This document shows, in pieces, positions 34,697-43,725 of a stretch of 60,202 nt of DNA. Below the pieces are notes generated by a model. The model saw nothing but the letters and a program-made list of their open reading frames with translations, did no database searches and was not told where the DNA came from. Location: positions 1-60,202 of the forward strand of contig MGWR01000029.1 in the NCBI GenBank assembly GCA_001801085.1, written 5' to 3'. Within the stretch, counting starts at the first letter, position 1; each line of letters starts with the position of its first letter. Made by a program: the position numbers and the translations under genes. This stretch comes from Gallionellales bacterium GWA2_60_142. Its GTDB lineage: Bacteria > Pseudomonadota > Gammaproteobacteria > Burkholderiales > Gallionellaceae.

Positions 34697-34726
34697 CCTA
34701 CGAATTTGGGGGCTTCCTTGAACGAT

Positions 34727-35572
34727 ATGAAACTCAGCACCACCGACCATGACCGCGACAGCGCGAACCTGCGCTATGTCTATCCGGTCGTCTCCCGCCG
34801 TGCTGGCGGCGTGTCGGTCGGCATCAACCTGAACCCCGATAACGCCTGCAACTGGCGCTGCCTGTATTGCCAGGTGCCCGATCTGACGCGCGGCACTGCT
34901 CCCCCGGTCGATCTGGCGATGCTGGAAAGCGAGTTGCGCGGTTTTCTGAACGATTTGCTCCACGGCGACTTCATGCAGGCCCGCGTGCCGGAAGGCATGC
35001 GCCGCATCAACGACATCGCGCTATCCGGTAACGGCGAGCCGACCAGCGCTGCGGAATTCGCCGGGGTCGTCGAACTGATCGCTCGCGTGCGCCGCGAGTC
35101 CGGCTTGCCGGAGGATGTGAAGACCGTGCTGATTACCAACGGGAGTTTGTTGTATCGCGAAGATGTACAGCGCGGCCTGCGCGAACTGGCGAAAATCAAC
35201 GGCGAGCTATGGTTCAAGCTGGATCGCGCCAGCGAATCGGGGATGCAGGCCGTCAACGACACCCGTATCGCGCTCGACAAGGTGCGCGCCAATCTGATTT
35301 TGGCAATTTCGGCTTGTCCGACCTGGTTGCAGACCTGCTGGTTCGCGCTGGACGGCGTACCGCCGACCATGCAGGACGAGGGGGATTATCTGGAGTTCGT
35401 TGCCGGATTGCTGCGCGAAGGACATAAACTGCAAGGAGTGCTGCTGTATGGCTTGGCGCGCCCTTCGTTGCAGCCGGAGGCTGCGCGCCTGTCCAATTTG
35501 CCGGCAGATGAGATGCGGCACTTTGCCGATCGCATCCGCAGCTTAGGGGTGGAAGTCAGGGTTACGGCTTAG
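34727..35572 (+). CDS. Radical SAM enzyme, unassigned subfamily
   Basis: 281 residues. The 4Fe-4S motif CNWRCLYC (CxxxCxxC) is at about residues 42-49, followed by GNGEPT (SAM-binding) and LITNGSLLY. Family resembles COG0731-type proteins. Substrate not predictable. Start set at ATG 34727; a TTG at 34718 has a better-placed GGGGG upstream and could be the real start. Convergent with, and overlapping by 4 bases, the small gene that follows. Confidence 0.8.
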   Translation: MKLSTTDHDRDSANLRYVYPVVSRRAGGVSVGINLNPDNACNWRCLYCQVPDLTRGTAPPVDLAMLESELRGFLNDLLHGDFMQARVPEGMRRINDIALSGNGEPTSAAEFAGVVELIARVRRESGLPEDVKTVLITNGSLLYREDVQRGLRELAKINGELWFKLDRASESGMQAVNDTRIALDKVRANLILAISACPTWLQTCWFALDGVPPTMQDEGDYLEFVAGLLREGHKLQGVLLYGLARPSLQPEAARLSNLPADEMRHFADRIRSLGVEVRVTA

Positions 35573-35778
35573 CACTGAAAACGGTACATCTTGCGCAGGA
35601 AGGCATCCACATCCATGATCCTTGGCACGGACGGCATCTCGACATGTTCTGCGCATACTTCGCGCAATCCCAGTGCGGGAACCCAGCCGGCGCTCAGCAC
35701 CTCGTCGCCATACCCGGAAGCCGTAGTTTCGCAGCGTTCTACCTCATAGCTGCTCATATCCATCGTCAGTACGCTCAT
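35569..35778 (-). CDS. Small conserved-looking protein, 69 residues, three Cys
   Basis: Start ATG at 35778 has AGGAGA 6 bases upstream, a strong sign that it is translated. The protein has Cys in VERCETT, REVCAEH and at the extreme C-terminus (FQC). It is acidic in its middle and has no signal peptide. I do not recognise the family with confidence; I have a vague memory of similar short proteins in related bacteria. Ends inside the radical SAM gene, on the opposite strand. Confidence 0.65.
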   Translation of the reverse strand: MSVLTMDMSSYEVERCETTASGYGDEVLSAGWVPALGLREVCAEHVEMPSVPRIMDVDAFLRKMYRFQC

Positions 35779-35893
35779 GATGTTCTCCTGTTGCTTGGTG
35801 AGAGCCGCGAAATGCGCCGCCCTTGATTGAGGTATCGGCCTAGCTGAGCGGAAATTTAGCTTTCGTACCGGATTTATTAAGGCCTCACTTTGG

Positions 35894-35899
35894 TATCAT
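35894..35899 (+). promoter_or_regulatory. Possible -10 box of the rep gene
   Basis: TATCAT, 35 bases before the ATG at 35934. The upstream -35 region is weak (GATTTA, 17-base spacer). Its position argues against the in-frame ATG at 35898 being the start. Confidence 0.35.
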
Positions 35900-35933
35900 G
35901 GCGGCCTTTCCGGCAACACTTCAGCAGTCTCGA

Positions 35934-37931
35934 ATGTTAAGTAAACTCAATGAAGTACAGCGCGATGCCGCGTCTTACCTCGGTGGCCCCTTGTTGGTGC
36001 TGGCCGGGGCGGGCAGCGGCAAGACGCGCGTGATCACCCACAAGATCGCCTATCTGGTCGAGGAGTGCGGTTATGAGGCGCGCAACATCGCGGCGATTAC
36101 TTTCACCAACAAAGCGGCCACCGAGATGCGCGAGCGCGTCGCCACGCTGTTGCCGGGCAGCAGGTCCAAGGGGCTGGTGGTCAGTACGTTCCATTCGCTG
36201 GGGATGAACATCCTGCGCGCCGAGGCCGGACTGCTGGGCTACAAGCCGAAGTTTTCCATCTTCGATTCCAGCGACAGCTGGAAGATATTGAGCGAGCTGA
36301 CCAATTCCGGGGACAAGCAGGAAATCCGCGACTTGCAGACGCAAATCTCGAACTGGAAGTCGGCCTTCGTTTCTCCGGCGCAGGCGGGCGAACAGGGCGG
36401 AAGCGATGTGGAGCAGGTGCAGGCGCGCGTCTATGCGCGCTATCAGGAGACGTTGCGCGCCTATCAGGCGGTGGATTTCGACGATTTGATTCACTTGCCG
36501 GTGGTGCTGTTCAAGGAGCATCCGGAGGCGCTGGAGCGCTGGCAGCACCGGCTGCGCTATCTGCTGATCGACGAATATCAGGACACCAACGATTGCCAGT
36601 ACCAGCTGACCCGGCTGCTGGCGGGTGTCCGTGCCGCGTTCACCGCGGTGGGCGACGACGACCAGGCGATCTACGCCTGGCGCGGCGCGAGTGTCGAGAA
36701 TTTGCACAACCTGCGCAACGACTATCCCAGCCTGCGCGTAATCAAGCTGGAGCAGAACTACCGCTCGTCGCAGCGCATCCTCAAGGTCGCCAACCACCTG
36801 ATCAACCACAACACCAAGGTGTTCGAGAAGCATCTGTGGAGCGATCACGGCATCGGCGACCCGATCCGCATTTATGCGGCGCGCGACGACGAGCACGAGG
36901 CCGAAAGCGTGGTGATGAAACTGATGACGCACAAGTTCGAGAACCGCACGCGCTTCGCCGACTACGCGATCCTGTATCGCAGCAATTATCTGGCGCGCGC
37001 GTTCGAAGAGCAGTTGCGCGCCCAGCGCGTGCCGTACACCGTCAGTGGCGGCACGTCGTTCTTCGACAAGGCCGAGATCAAGGACATCATTTCCTATCTG
37101 CGGCTGATCGCGAATCCGGATGACGATCCGGCCTTCATCCGCGCGATCACCACGCCGAAACGCGGCGTCGGCAACACTACGCTGGAGAAGCTGGGCAGCT
37201 ATGCCGGCAAGCGCAAGGTCAGCCTGTTTGAGGCGGCGTTCGAGTCGCCCATGGCCGACGAGCTGCCGCCGCGCCAGTACGAAGACCTTATGATGTTCTG
37301 TAAATTCATCAACCGCATCGCGGATCGAGCCGAGGCCGATCCCTGCGGCGAACTGCTGGACGAGTTGCTGCGCGCGATCAACTACGAGACCTGGCTGTAC
37401 GACTCGCACGAGTCGCGGCAGGCCGAGACCAAGTGGAAAAACGTCGAAGACTTCATCGGCTGGCTGAAGCGCAAGTCCGAAGCCGACGAGAAATCGCTGA
37501 TCGCGATGGTGCAGACCATCGCGCTGATTAACATGCTGGAAGGCAAGGACGAAGAGCCCGACGCGGTCACGCTGTCCACGCTGCATGCCGCCAAGGGGCT
37601 GGAGTTTTCGCATGTGTTCATCGTCGGCGCCGAGGAAGATATCCTGCCGTTCCGCGACAGCGACGAGAAGGGCATCGAGGAAGAGCGCCGCTTGATGTAC
37701 GTCGGCGTCACCCGCGCCCAGCGTTCTTTGCAGATCAGCTACTGCAACCGGCGCAAGCGCGGCAAGGACTGGTTCGCCTGCGAGCCCAGCCGCTTCATCG
37801 ACGAGATGCCGGAAGACGAGCTGCAATATGCCGGCGGCCATGCGGATGCCGTGCCCACCGTCACCAAGGACGAAGGCATGGACAAGCTGGCGCGGCTGAA
37901 GGCGATGTTGAACAAGACGTCTGCCGAATAG
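35934..37931 (+). CDS. rep: ATP-dependent DNA helicase Rep
   Basis: 665 residues (E. coli Rep 673). UvrD/Rep-family superfamily 1 helicase with Walker A LAGAGSGKTRVIT, ITFTNKAATEMRERV, LIDEYQDTN, VGDDDQAIYAWRGA, LEQNYRSSQRIL and late VTLSTLHAAKGLEFSHVF plus VGVTRAQRSL (in segments). Moves 3' to 5' and removes proteins ahead of replication forks. Start at ATG 35934 fits the family N-terminus; the ATG at 35898 overlaps a possible -10 box. DUF455 follows 3 bases later. Confidence 0.95.
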   Translation: MLSKLNEVQRDAASYLGGPLLVLAGAGSGKTRVITHKIAYLVEECGYEARNIAAITFTNKAATEMRERVATLLPGSRSKGLVVSTFHSLGMNILRAEAGLLGYKPKFSIFDSSDSWKILSELTNSGDKQEIRDLQTQISNWKSAFVSPAQAGEQGGSDVEQVQARVYARYQETLRAYQAVDFDDLIHLPVVLFKEHPEALERWQHRLRYLLIDEYQDTNDCQYQLTRLLAGVRAAFTAVGDDDQAIYAWRGASVENLHNLRNDYPSLRVIKLEQNYRSSQRILKVANHLINHNTKVFEKHLWSDHGIGDPIRIYAARDDEHEAESVVMKLMTHKFENRTRFADYAILYRSNYLARAFEEQLRAQRVPYTVSGGTSFFDKAEIKDIISYLRLIANPDDDPAFIRAITTPKRGVGNTTLEKLGSYAGKRKVSLFEAAFESPMADELPPRQYEDLMMFCKFINRIADRAEADPCGELLDELLRAINYETWLYDSHESRQAETKWKNVEDFIGWLKRKSEADEKSLIAMVQTIALINMLEGKDEEPDAVTLSTLHAAKGLEFSHVFIVGAEEDILPFRDSDEKGIEEERRLMYVGVTRAQRSLQISYCNRRKRGKDWFACEPSRFIDEMPEDELQYAGGHADAVPTVTKDEGMDKLARLKAMLNKTSAE

Positions 37932-37934
37932 CCC

Positions 37935-38750
37935 ATGCGAGAGACGGCGCCGGAATTACGACAGGCCGCGTTGCACTGGCTCGCAGAATGCGACGCGGCC
38001 AAAAAGTCTGGCGGTGTGCGCCGTCTGATGCGGGCATGGAACGCGGGCGATATCTGGCTGGACGGCGAAGCTGCGTTGATCGCGAATCGGACTGCTCCTG
38101 GTCATCCGGACAAGCCCGAGCTGGTGTCGCCGCGCGCGGTGAAACGCCGTGCGATGAATACGCCGGAAGGCCGGGCCGCATTGATCCATGCACTGGTGCA
38201 CATCGAGTTCAATGCGATCAACCTCGCGCTGGATGCGGTCTGGCGCTTCCCCGGCATGCCGCGCGACTATTACGCCGACTGGCTGCAGGTCGCCGACGAG
38301 GAAGCGTTGCATTTCACCTTGCTGGCCGATCACCTGAAAGAGCTGGGCTACGCCTACGGCGACTTCCCCGCGCACAACGGCCTGTGGCGTATGGCTGTCG
38401 AGACGCGGCACGATGTCCTCGCGCGCATGGCGCTGTTGCCGCGGACGATGGAGGCGCGTGGGCTGGACGTCACGCCGGGCCTGCGCGCGAAGCTGGTGCA
38501 GGCGGGCGATAGCGCCGTCGGCGGAATCATGGACATCATCCTGCGCGACGAGATCGGCCATGTCGCCATAGGCAATCGTTGGTACGGCTGGTTGTGCGAA
38601 CGACGCGGACTGGAGCCGGTCGCGACCTATGCGCAACTCGCCGCAGAACATCATGCTCCGCCGTTGCGCGGTCCGTTCAACCTGGAAGCGAGGCGCGCGG
38701 CGGGATTCAGCGAAGCGGAATTGGCGGCGCTGTCGAGTCGGCGCGAATAG
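37935..38750 (+). CDS. DUF455 ferritin-like protein
   Basis: 271 residues, mostly helical. Conserved acid and His residues: HIEFNAINLALDAVWRFPG, DEEALHFTLLADHL and DEIGHVAIGNRWY. This fits a ferritin-like di-iron fold (DUF455). Function not established. It is 3 bases after the rep stop, so co-transcribed with rep. Confidence 0.8.
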   Translation: MRETAPELRQAALHWLAECDAAKKSGGVRRLMRAWNAGDIWLDGEAALIANRTAPGHPDKPELVSPRAVKRRAMNTPEGRAALIHALVHIEFNAINLALDAVWRFPGMPRDYYADWLQVADEEALHFTLLADHLKELGYAYGDFPAHNGLWRMAVETRHDVLARMALLPRTMEARGLDVTPGLRAKLVQAGDSAVGGIMDIILRDEIGHVAIGNRWYGWLCERRGLEPVATYAQLAAEHHAPPLRGPFNLEARRAAGFSEAELAALSSRRE

Positions 38751-38855
38751 CATATGAGGTGCCGGGGGACTACAATCCAAGCCGGAAGGATGTGCATGTT
38801 TAAATACGCCGCTATTTCCTGAATCCGGGATGGAGCCGAACTCGCAAAATACCTG

Positions 38856-40376
38856 ATGTCTACTTACAACCCTTTGTCTTTAATCAAGTCCATCGAGTGG
38901 GCGAAGCAGCTTGGCGTGGCCTCGCTCTACGCTTTGCTGATTTATATCGGCGATGCGATTTTTGAAAGCGGCGCCGTCATCGCGCATCTCGAATTGGCCT
39001 GCGGTTTTGCGTTGGCAGCGATGCTGATCGGCGGCAAGCGTTATGTCCTGGGGGTGTTTCTCGGCGCAGTCATGGCTCATATGATCCTGGGCGCTACGGC
39101 AGGTGAAATCTTTATCATTGCATCGAGCGATGCATTCGAAGCTTTGTGCGGAATCTGGCTTCTGATGCATGGCGAAAAATTCGATTCGCGCCTTCAGTCA
39201 TTGCGAGATTATCTCAAGCTGATTTTGCTGGGTGGTTGCGTAAGTATCGCTATTAGCGCTCTGGTTGCAAATACGCTATTGCTGTTCTTCGGATTTATTG
39301 CTTACGAAGATGTGGTTAACGGCATGCTCCACTGGTGGATGAGCGATACGCTAGGCGTCATTCTGGTTACCCCGTTGATCCTCGTTTGGTGGTGGGGAAA
39401 AGGTCTTTGGCGCGAAACGAAGCAGGTGGCTGAAGCGGCCTTGCTTCTGGGCCTGACGATATTGGTGGGGCAAATCGTTTTTTTCGATTGGCTGCACAAT
39501 ATCGTAGGGCCGACGGCCAACGGTTACTGGATGTTCATGCTGATCACCTGGGTAGCTATGTTTCTTGGCGCTCGCGGCACAACGGTCGCATTGCTCGTGG
39601 TGGCAATTCAAGCCTTGTTCGGCGCAACCCAGGATGTCGGATATTTCGCCGAAGACATCGAGCGGACAGGCCTGATCAATTACTGGTTCTATATGTTGAC
39701 GCTATCGCTGGTCGGAATGTCGCTGGCTACCTATGTGCGCGAAATCAGGCAGGCGAATTTTGCCGTAGCCCATCGCGATGCGCTGATACGCGAGATACAT
39801 CATCGCATCAAGAACAATATCCAGGGCATCACCGGGTTGCTGCGCCAGCTTGCGGAAAAACAACCGGACACCAGAGAAGCAATCGATCAAACCATCAGCC
39901 AGGTGCAAAGCATCGCGACGATCCACGGCTTGCAGGAGCGTACCGCACTGGATAACGTCGAACTCGGTGAGCTGACTGGGGCCGTGGCAAGCGGTGTCGG
40001 CTCGTTGTGGGGAAGCGTCATTCAGGTCGATACGCCCCCGGACTGGAAGCCTTGCGTCGTTGATGCGGCCGAGGCCGTGCCGCTGGCGTTGATATTGAAC
40101 GAACTATTGTCGAATGCCATCAAGCATGGAGACCGGGCCGGACAGATCAGGGTCGTGCTCGAGCATGGACACGTTCCGGATTCCGTTCGTATCGTCATTC
40201 GCAATCTCGGTCACTTGCCGTCCGGTTTCAATTTCGAGCGCGATACCGGCACCGGATTGCAGTTGGTAAAATCGCTGATGCCTCGGCATGGCGCGGGAAT
40301 ATCTTGGCAGCATCGCGACAACACAGTGATCGCTGCGCTGGAGCTGGAACCGCCCGTCATTACTTTCAGGTCATGA
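38856..40376 (+). CDS. MASE1-like membrane sensor histidine kinase, HisKA_2 type
   Basis: 506 residues. Eight or so hydrophobic segments over residues 15-290 form a MASE1-like sensor. The H-box REIHHRIKNNIQGITGLL is of the HisKA_2/HWE-like type, followed by a LILNELLSNAIKHG N-box and TGTGLQLVKSL. Kinases with this H-box often pair with ANTAR regulators, as with EutW/EutV; the next gene is one (3-base gap). Signal unknown. Confidence 0.88.
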   Translation: MSTYNPLSLIKSIEWAKQLGVASLYALLIYIGDAIFESGAVIAHLELACGFALAAMLIGGKRYVLGVFLGAVMAHMILGATAGEIFIIASSDAFEALCGIWLLMHGEKFDSRLQSLRDYLKLILLGGCVSIAISALVANTLLLFFGFIAYEDVVNGMLHWWMSDTLGVILVTPLILVWWWGKGLWRETKQVAEAALLLGLTILVGQIVFFDWLHNIVGPTANGYWMFMLITWVAMFLGARGTTVALLVVAIQALFGATQDVGYFAEDIERTGLINYWFYMLTLSLVGMSLATYVREIRQANFAVAHRDALIREIHHRIKNNIQGITGLLRQLAEKQPDTREAIDQTISQVQSIATIHGLQERTALDNVELGELTGAVASGVGSLWGSVIQVDTPPDWKPCVVDAAEAVPLALILNELLSNAIKHGDRAGQIRVVLEHGHVPDSVRIVIRNLGHLPSGFNFERDTGTGLQLVKSLMPRHGAGISWQHRDNTVIAALELEPPVITFRS

Positions 40377-40379
40377 ATC

Positions 40380-40985
40380 ATGAATGCAAACGCTACTTCT
40401 GAAACGACTATCCTGCTGGTCGACGATGATCGGCTGGTGCTATCCACGCTCTCCATGGGGTTGGTCAGGGCGGGTTACCGCGTTATCACCGCAGAATCGG
40501 CGGACGATGCGGAAGCATTTCTGGCGAGCGGGGAGCGTCCCGATCTGGCCATTCTCGACGTCAGGATGCCGGGCACGAGCGGGCTGGTGTTAGCGGAGCG
40601 GTTGCGTTCGCTGGATCAAGTGCCGTTCATGCTGTTGACGGCTTACAGCGATCGGGAAACCGTCGATCAGGCAACGGCTTCCGGTGCGTTGGCTTATCTT
40701 GTCAAGCCGGTCGATACGCCGCAACTGGTGCCTGCGATCAAGGCCGCTCTGGCGCGTGCCAGAGATATCCACGGTTTGGAAACGACCGGACGGCAGTTGC
40801 AACAGGCACTCAACAGCGAGCGCGAGATCAGCATTGCGATCGGGATAACCATGGTGCAGTACCATCTCGATCGGAAAGCGGCTTTCGAGTTGTTGCGCAA
40901 AACTGCGCGCACCCAGAGCCGTAAATTGGCGGCGTTTGCCGTAGAGATCATTAGCGCGAGCGAAACCCTGAATCTTGGGCCATAG
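40380..40985 (+). CDS. Response regulator with ANTAR RNA-binding output
   Basis: 201 residues. Receiver domain with acidic pocket VDDD, phospho-acceptor in LAILDVRMPGTSG and K in YLVKPVDTP. The C-terminal 60 residues are an ANTAR domain (ISIAIGITMVQYHLDRKAAFELLRKTAR in part, then SRKLAAFAVEII). ANTAR domains bind tandem small hairpins in RNA to block terminators. Its kinase is just upstream. The pilus cluster begins 300 bases later. Confidence 0.9.
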   Translation: MNANATSETTILLVDDDRLVLSTLSMGLVRAGYRVITAESADDAEAFLASGERPDLAILDVRMPGTSGLVLAERLRSLDQVPFMLLTAYSDRETVDQATASGALAYLVKPVDTPQLVPAIKAALARARDIHGLETTGRQLQQALNSEREISIAIGITMVQYHLDRKAAFELLRKTARTQSRKLAAFAVEIISASETLNLGP

Positions 40986-41285
40986 GCTCTGAAGAATTCG
41001 GCTCAGGGAAATCCGATTGATTCGCTGTGGCTCTTTATAGTATCTTGTAATCAAATTCGGTTCGCCCTTGCCCCCGGCCACCGACTCAACGAGACCCGGA
41101 ACACGTCTCCGAATCTTTTCCGTCATGGTTTTTCCCGCGAAGGGATATGACGAAAAATGCCCATAGGGCTGGAGACGAACATGTTCTGCAATTTCACCGC
41201 TTGTTTTCCCTATCGACTGTCAGTTCATGCTTGCCGCCGCACGAGCGCGCTTGCTGCTGCACAAGTTCGGCAAAATGGTCGCGGA
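40986..41285 (+). promoter_or_regulatory. Leader region of the pilus cluster with two tandem stem-loops
   Basis: 300 bases without a gene. It contains a stem GAGAC/GTCTC with 9-base loop (41091-41109), followed 11 bases later by a stem CGTCAT/ATGACG (41121-41126 with 41147-41152) with an inner CCC/GGG. Short T-runs (TCTTTTCC, GGTTTTTCCC) follow or lie in between. Neither loop has the A1-G4 hexaloop of known ANTAR targets, so I make no firm link to the regulator. No strong promoter hexamers with proper spacing were seen. Confidence 0.4.
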
Positions 41286-41663
41286 ATGCAAAAAGGCTTC
41301 AGCCTGATCGAATTGATGGTTACCGTAGCGATAATCGGCATCCTCGCCGCAGTCGCATTCCCCAGTTACCAGAGTTATCTCGTCAAAGGAAACCGCGCTG
41401 CCACACAGGCATTCATGGTGGACGTAGAGAACCGTCAGAAGCAATACCTGCTGGATGCTCGCAGCTATGCCGGGGATGTCGCCACACTGGGCATGGCGGC
41501 ACCCAGCGATGTTTCGAATTTCTACACGATTTCGATTGCGGCCTCGGCGACTCCGCCGGCATTCACCATCACGGCAACGCCTATCGCAGGCACAAGGCAG
41601 GAAAGCGACGGCGCGTTGACGCTGGATAGCAGCGGTGCTAAGTCGCCCGCCGACAAATGGTGA
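41286..41663 (+). CDS. pilE: Type IV minor pilin PilE
   Basis: 125 residues. Prepilin signature MQKG^FSLIELMVTVAIIGILAAVAFPSY: cleavage by PilD after Gly4, Glu at mature position 5 and a long hydrophobic helix. The globular part is short, with no C-terminal Cys pair. A core type IV pilus component. Starts the cluster pilE-fimT-pilV-pilW-pilX-pilY1, in which pilE is first rather than last. FimT begins 4 bases after its stop. Confidence 0.85.
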   Translation: MQKGFSLIELMVTVAIIGILAAVAFPSYQSYLVKGNRAATQAFMVDVENRQKQYLLDARSYAGDVATLGMAAPSDVSNFYTISIAASATPPAFTITATPIAGTRQESDGALTLDSSGAKSPADKW

Positions 41664-41667
41664 TGAA

Positions 41668-42132
41668 ATGAACATCCGGCGATATTCCTGTGGTTTTACG
41701 CTGGTCGAACTGCTAGTGGTGGTGGCGATTCTTGGAATATTGGCCGCTCTCGCGGCACCCAGTTTCAGTTCGCTTACCCAGGGCCAGCAGGTAAAAAACG
41801 CCAGCTTCGAGTTGTTCGCCGCGCTCAGTCTGGCCAGGAGCGAGGCCATCAAGCGCAACGGTAATGTCACCGTAACTCCCGCTGCCGGAGGATGGGAGGA
41901 TGGCTGGAACATAACTTCGGGCGGAACAACCATCAGCACCCAGGGCATCCTCAAGGGAATCATCGTTACCGGCGGTCCGGCCAGTGTGGTTTACGTCAGA
42001 AGCGGCAGAATCTCCGGATCAACCGCGCCCTCATTTCAGATCGACAGCGAAACGACGGCCACGGCAAACGTACGTTGCATCAAGATCGATCTGAGCGGGA
42101 TGCCGCGCACCGTCAAGGGGGCATGCTCATGA
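41668..42132 (+). CDS. fimT: FimT/GspH-like minor pilin
   Basis: 154 residues. Prepilin peptide MNIRRYSCG^FTLVELLVVVAILGIL, with Glu5 in the mature form, and a GspH-like globular part (LARSEAIKRNGNVTVTP, AGGWEDGW). FimT proteins help pilus assembly and bind DNA in some species. Starts at ATG 41668 (the earlier in-frame ATG lies in pilE). Overlaps the next start by 4 bases. Confidence 0.87.
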   Translation: MNIRRYSCGFTLVELLVVVAILGILAALAAPSFSSLTQGQQVKNASFELFAALSLARSEAIKRNGNVTVTPAAGGWEDGWNITSGGTTISTQGILKGIIVTGGPASVVYVRSGRISGSTAPSFQIDSETTATANVRCIKIDLSGMPRTVKGACS

Positions 42133-42671
42133 ACATGAACCGTAACCGTGGCTTCAGCCTGATCGAGGTTTTGATCACTATCGTGATCCTGATGGTCGGA
42201 TTGCTGGGGTTGGCCGGTTTGCAGGGCAGGGCGCTGACCTCGCAAATGGAATCCTATCAACGCTCGCAGGCGCTGATTCTGTTGAAGGACATGATCGACC
42301 GGGTCAATGCCAACCGCAAAAATGCTGCATCTTATGTGACTGAGTTAAATCCGGCCGTTGCATGTCCGGTAACGGGAGCGGGAAGTTCCGTTGCCAGCAC
42401 AGATCTGGCCGAATGGTGCACTGCACTGCAGGGCGCTGCTGAAGTGCAAGGGACAGCAAAAGTCGGTGCGATGATCGGTGCACGGGGCTGCATAACCCAG
42501 ACCGCTGCGCCGGCGAGCGGTGTCCCCAGCCAATATCTTGTTGCCGTGGCATGGCAAGGATTGAACAGCACAGCCATCCCAAGCATAACTTGCGGGCAAA
42601 ACCAGTATGGCGCCAATGATGCCTTGCGCCGCGTGGTTGCACTTCCCGTCGTCATAGCGGATTTGAATTGA
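42129..42671 (+). CDS. pilV: Type IV pilus minor pilin PilV
   Basis: 180 residues. Prepilin motif RG^FSLIEVLITIVILMVGLLGLAGLQG. The following helix and Cys-containing globular part (four or more Cys) fit PilV. ATG 42129 overlaps the fimT stop (ATGA); further ATGs at 42123 and 42135 are possible. PilW begins one base after its stop. Confidence 0.87.
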   Translation: MNMNRNRGFSLIEVLITIVILMVGLLGLAGLQGRALTSQMESYQRSQALILLKDMIDRVNANRKNAASYVTELNPAVACPVTGAGSSVASTDLAEWCTALQGAAEVQGTAKVGAMIGARGCITQTAAPASGVPSQYLVAVAWQGLNSTAIPSITCGQNQYGANDALRRVVALPVVIADLN

Positions 42672-42672
42672 T

Positions 42673-43725
42673 ATGAGCTCATTTAGACGCCAGCAGACTT
42701 TAACAAACCGGCAAACCCAGAATGGCTTGTCGCTGATCGAACTGATGATTTCCATCACCATCGGTTTACTTATCCTTTCTGCGCTGACTACGCTATTCGT
42801 CAATCAGAGCAAGACACGAAGCGAACTGGATAAATCGAATCGCATGATAGACAACGGTCGTTATGCGCTGGAAGTGCTGACCGAGAATTTGAGGATGGCG
42901 GGTTTCTATGGGAATTATTTACCCAGTGGTGCGCCCGCAACCACGCCTGATCCCTGTAGTTTGGCGACCATTACCGATCCGGGGACGAGCCTCGATGTGC
43001 TGCGCCATCATGTGCAGGGCTACACTGTTGAGGCGCAGGCGAGTCAAATCGCAAGCTTGCCGGCATCTTGCGGTTTTACCTACACGGCGGGTAGCACTAC
43101 CTCGTTAAAGCCGGGCAGCGACATATTGGTGTTGCGGCGCGTCGGCACCGCAACGCCTGTCGCCGCTGTAAACGCGGCAGCTTCACCCAATAGTGCCAAT
43201 ACGGTTTATTTGCAGGTGTCGAACTGTAATACCGATGCCGGTTATCAGTTGGTTTCGGGGGCCGGGCCTTTTGCTGCTTTCCACGACAAGAATTGCACGA
43301 CTATCGCAAGCCTGCGGCCATTCATCGTGCAGGTCTATTTCGTGTCTTCCGACAACAATCCCGGCGATGGCATTCCTACGCTGAAACGCCAGGAACTTGA
43401 TCAGGCTACCGGCGTATTTGTGATCACGCCATTGGTTGAGGGGATCGAATACATGCAGGTCGATTACGGATTGGATGCCGATACCGATGGGGCCGCCGAC
43501 AGTTACATCGCTAATCCTGCGGCTGCGAACTGGCCGAACATCGTATCGGTGAAACTCAACATCATCGCTAGAAACATCGAGACCAGCGCTGGACATACCG
43601 ACATCAAGAGTTATGTATTGGGTAGTGCCGGCACATTCGGGCCTTTCGCAGACGCTTATAAACGCCATGCCTATACCCAGGTTGTTCGCCTAGTCAATCC
43701 ATCCGGGCGGAGGGAGGTGCCATGA
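42673..43725 (+). CDS. pilW: Type IV pilus minor pilin PilW
   Basis: 350 residues. Long prepilin leader (18 residues) ending NG^LSLIELMISITIGLLIL, with Glu5. The rest has the PilW pattern, DNGRYALEVLTENLRMAGFYG and Cys residues in the middle (DPCSL, SCGFTY, SNCNTDAG), with SNRMIDNG before. Late part includes EYMQVDYGLDADTDGAADSY, a Ca-like acidic loop. Overlaps pilX by 4 bases. Confidence 0.88.
   Translation: MSSFRRQQTLTNRQTQNGLSLIELMISITIGLLILSALTTLFVNQSKTRSELDKSNRMIDNGRYALEVLTENLRMAGFYGNYLPSGAPATTPDPCSLATITDPGTSLDVLRHHVQGYTVEAQASQIASLPASCGFTYTAGSTTSLKPGSDILVLRRVGTATPVAAVNAAASPNSANTVYLQVSNCNTDAGYQLVSGAGPFAAFHDKNCTTIASLRPFIVQVYFVSSDNNPGDGIPTLKRQELDQATGVFVITPLVEGIEYMQVDYGLDADTDGAADSYIANPAAANWPNIVSVKLNIIARNIETSAGHTDIKSYVLGSAGTFGPFADAYKRHAYTQVVRLVNPSGRREVP

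Noticed and set aside
35937-37841. 634-codon frame antisense to rep
   Set aside because: Shadow; rep has all helicase motifs in the other strand.
41091-41152. Canonical ANTAR target RNA (two A1-G4 hexaloops)
   Set aside because: Loops are the wrong size and sequence; only tandem stem-loops are seen.
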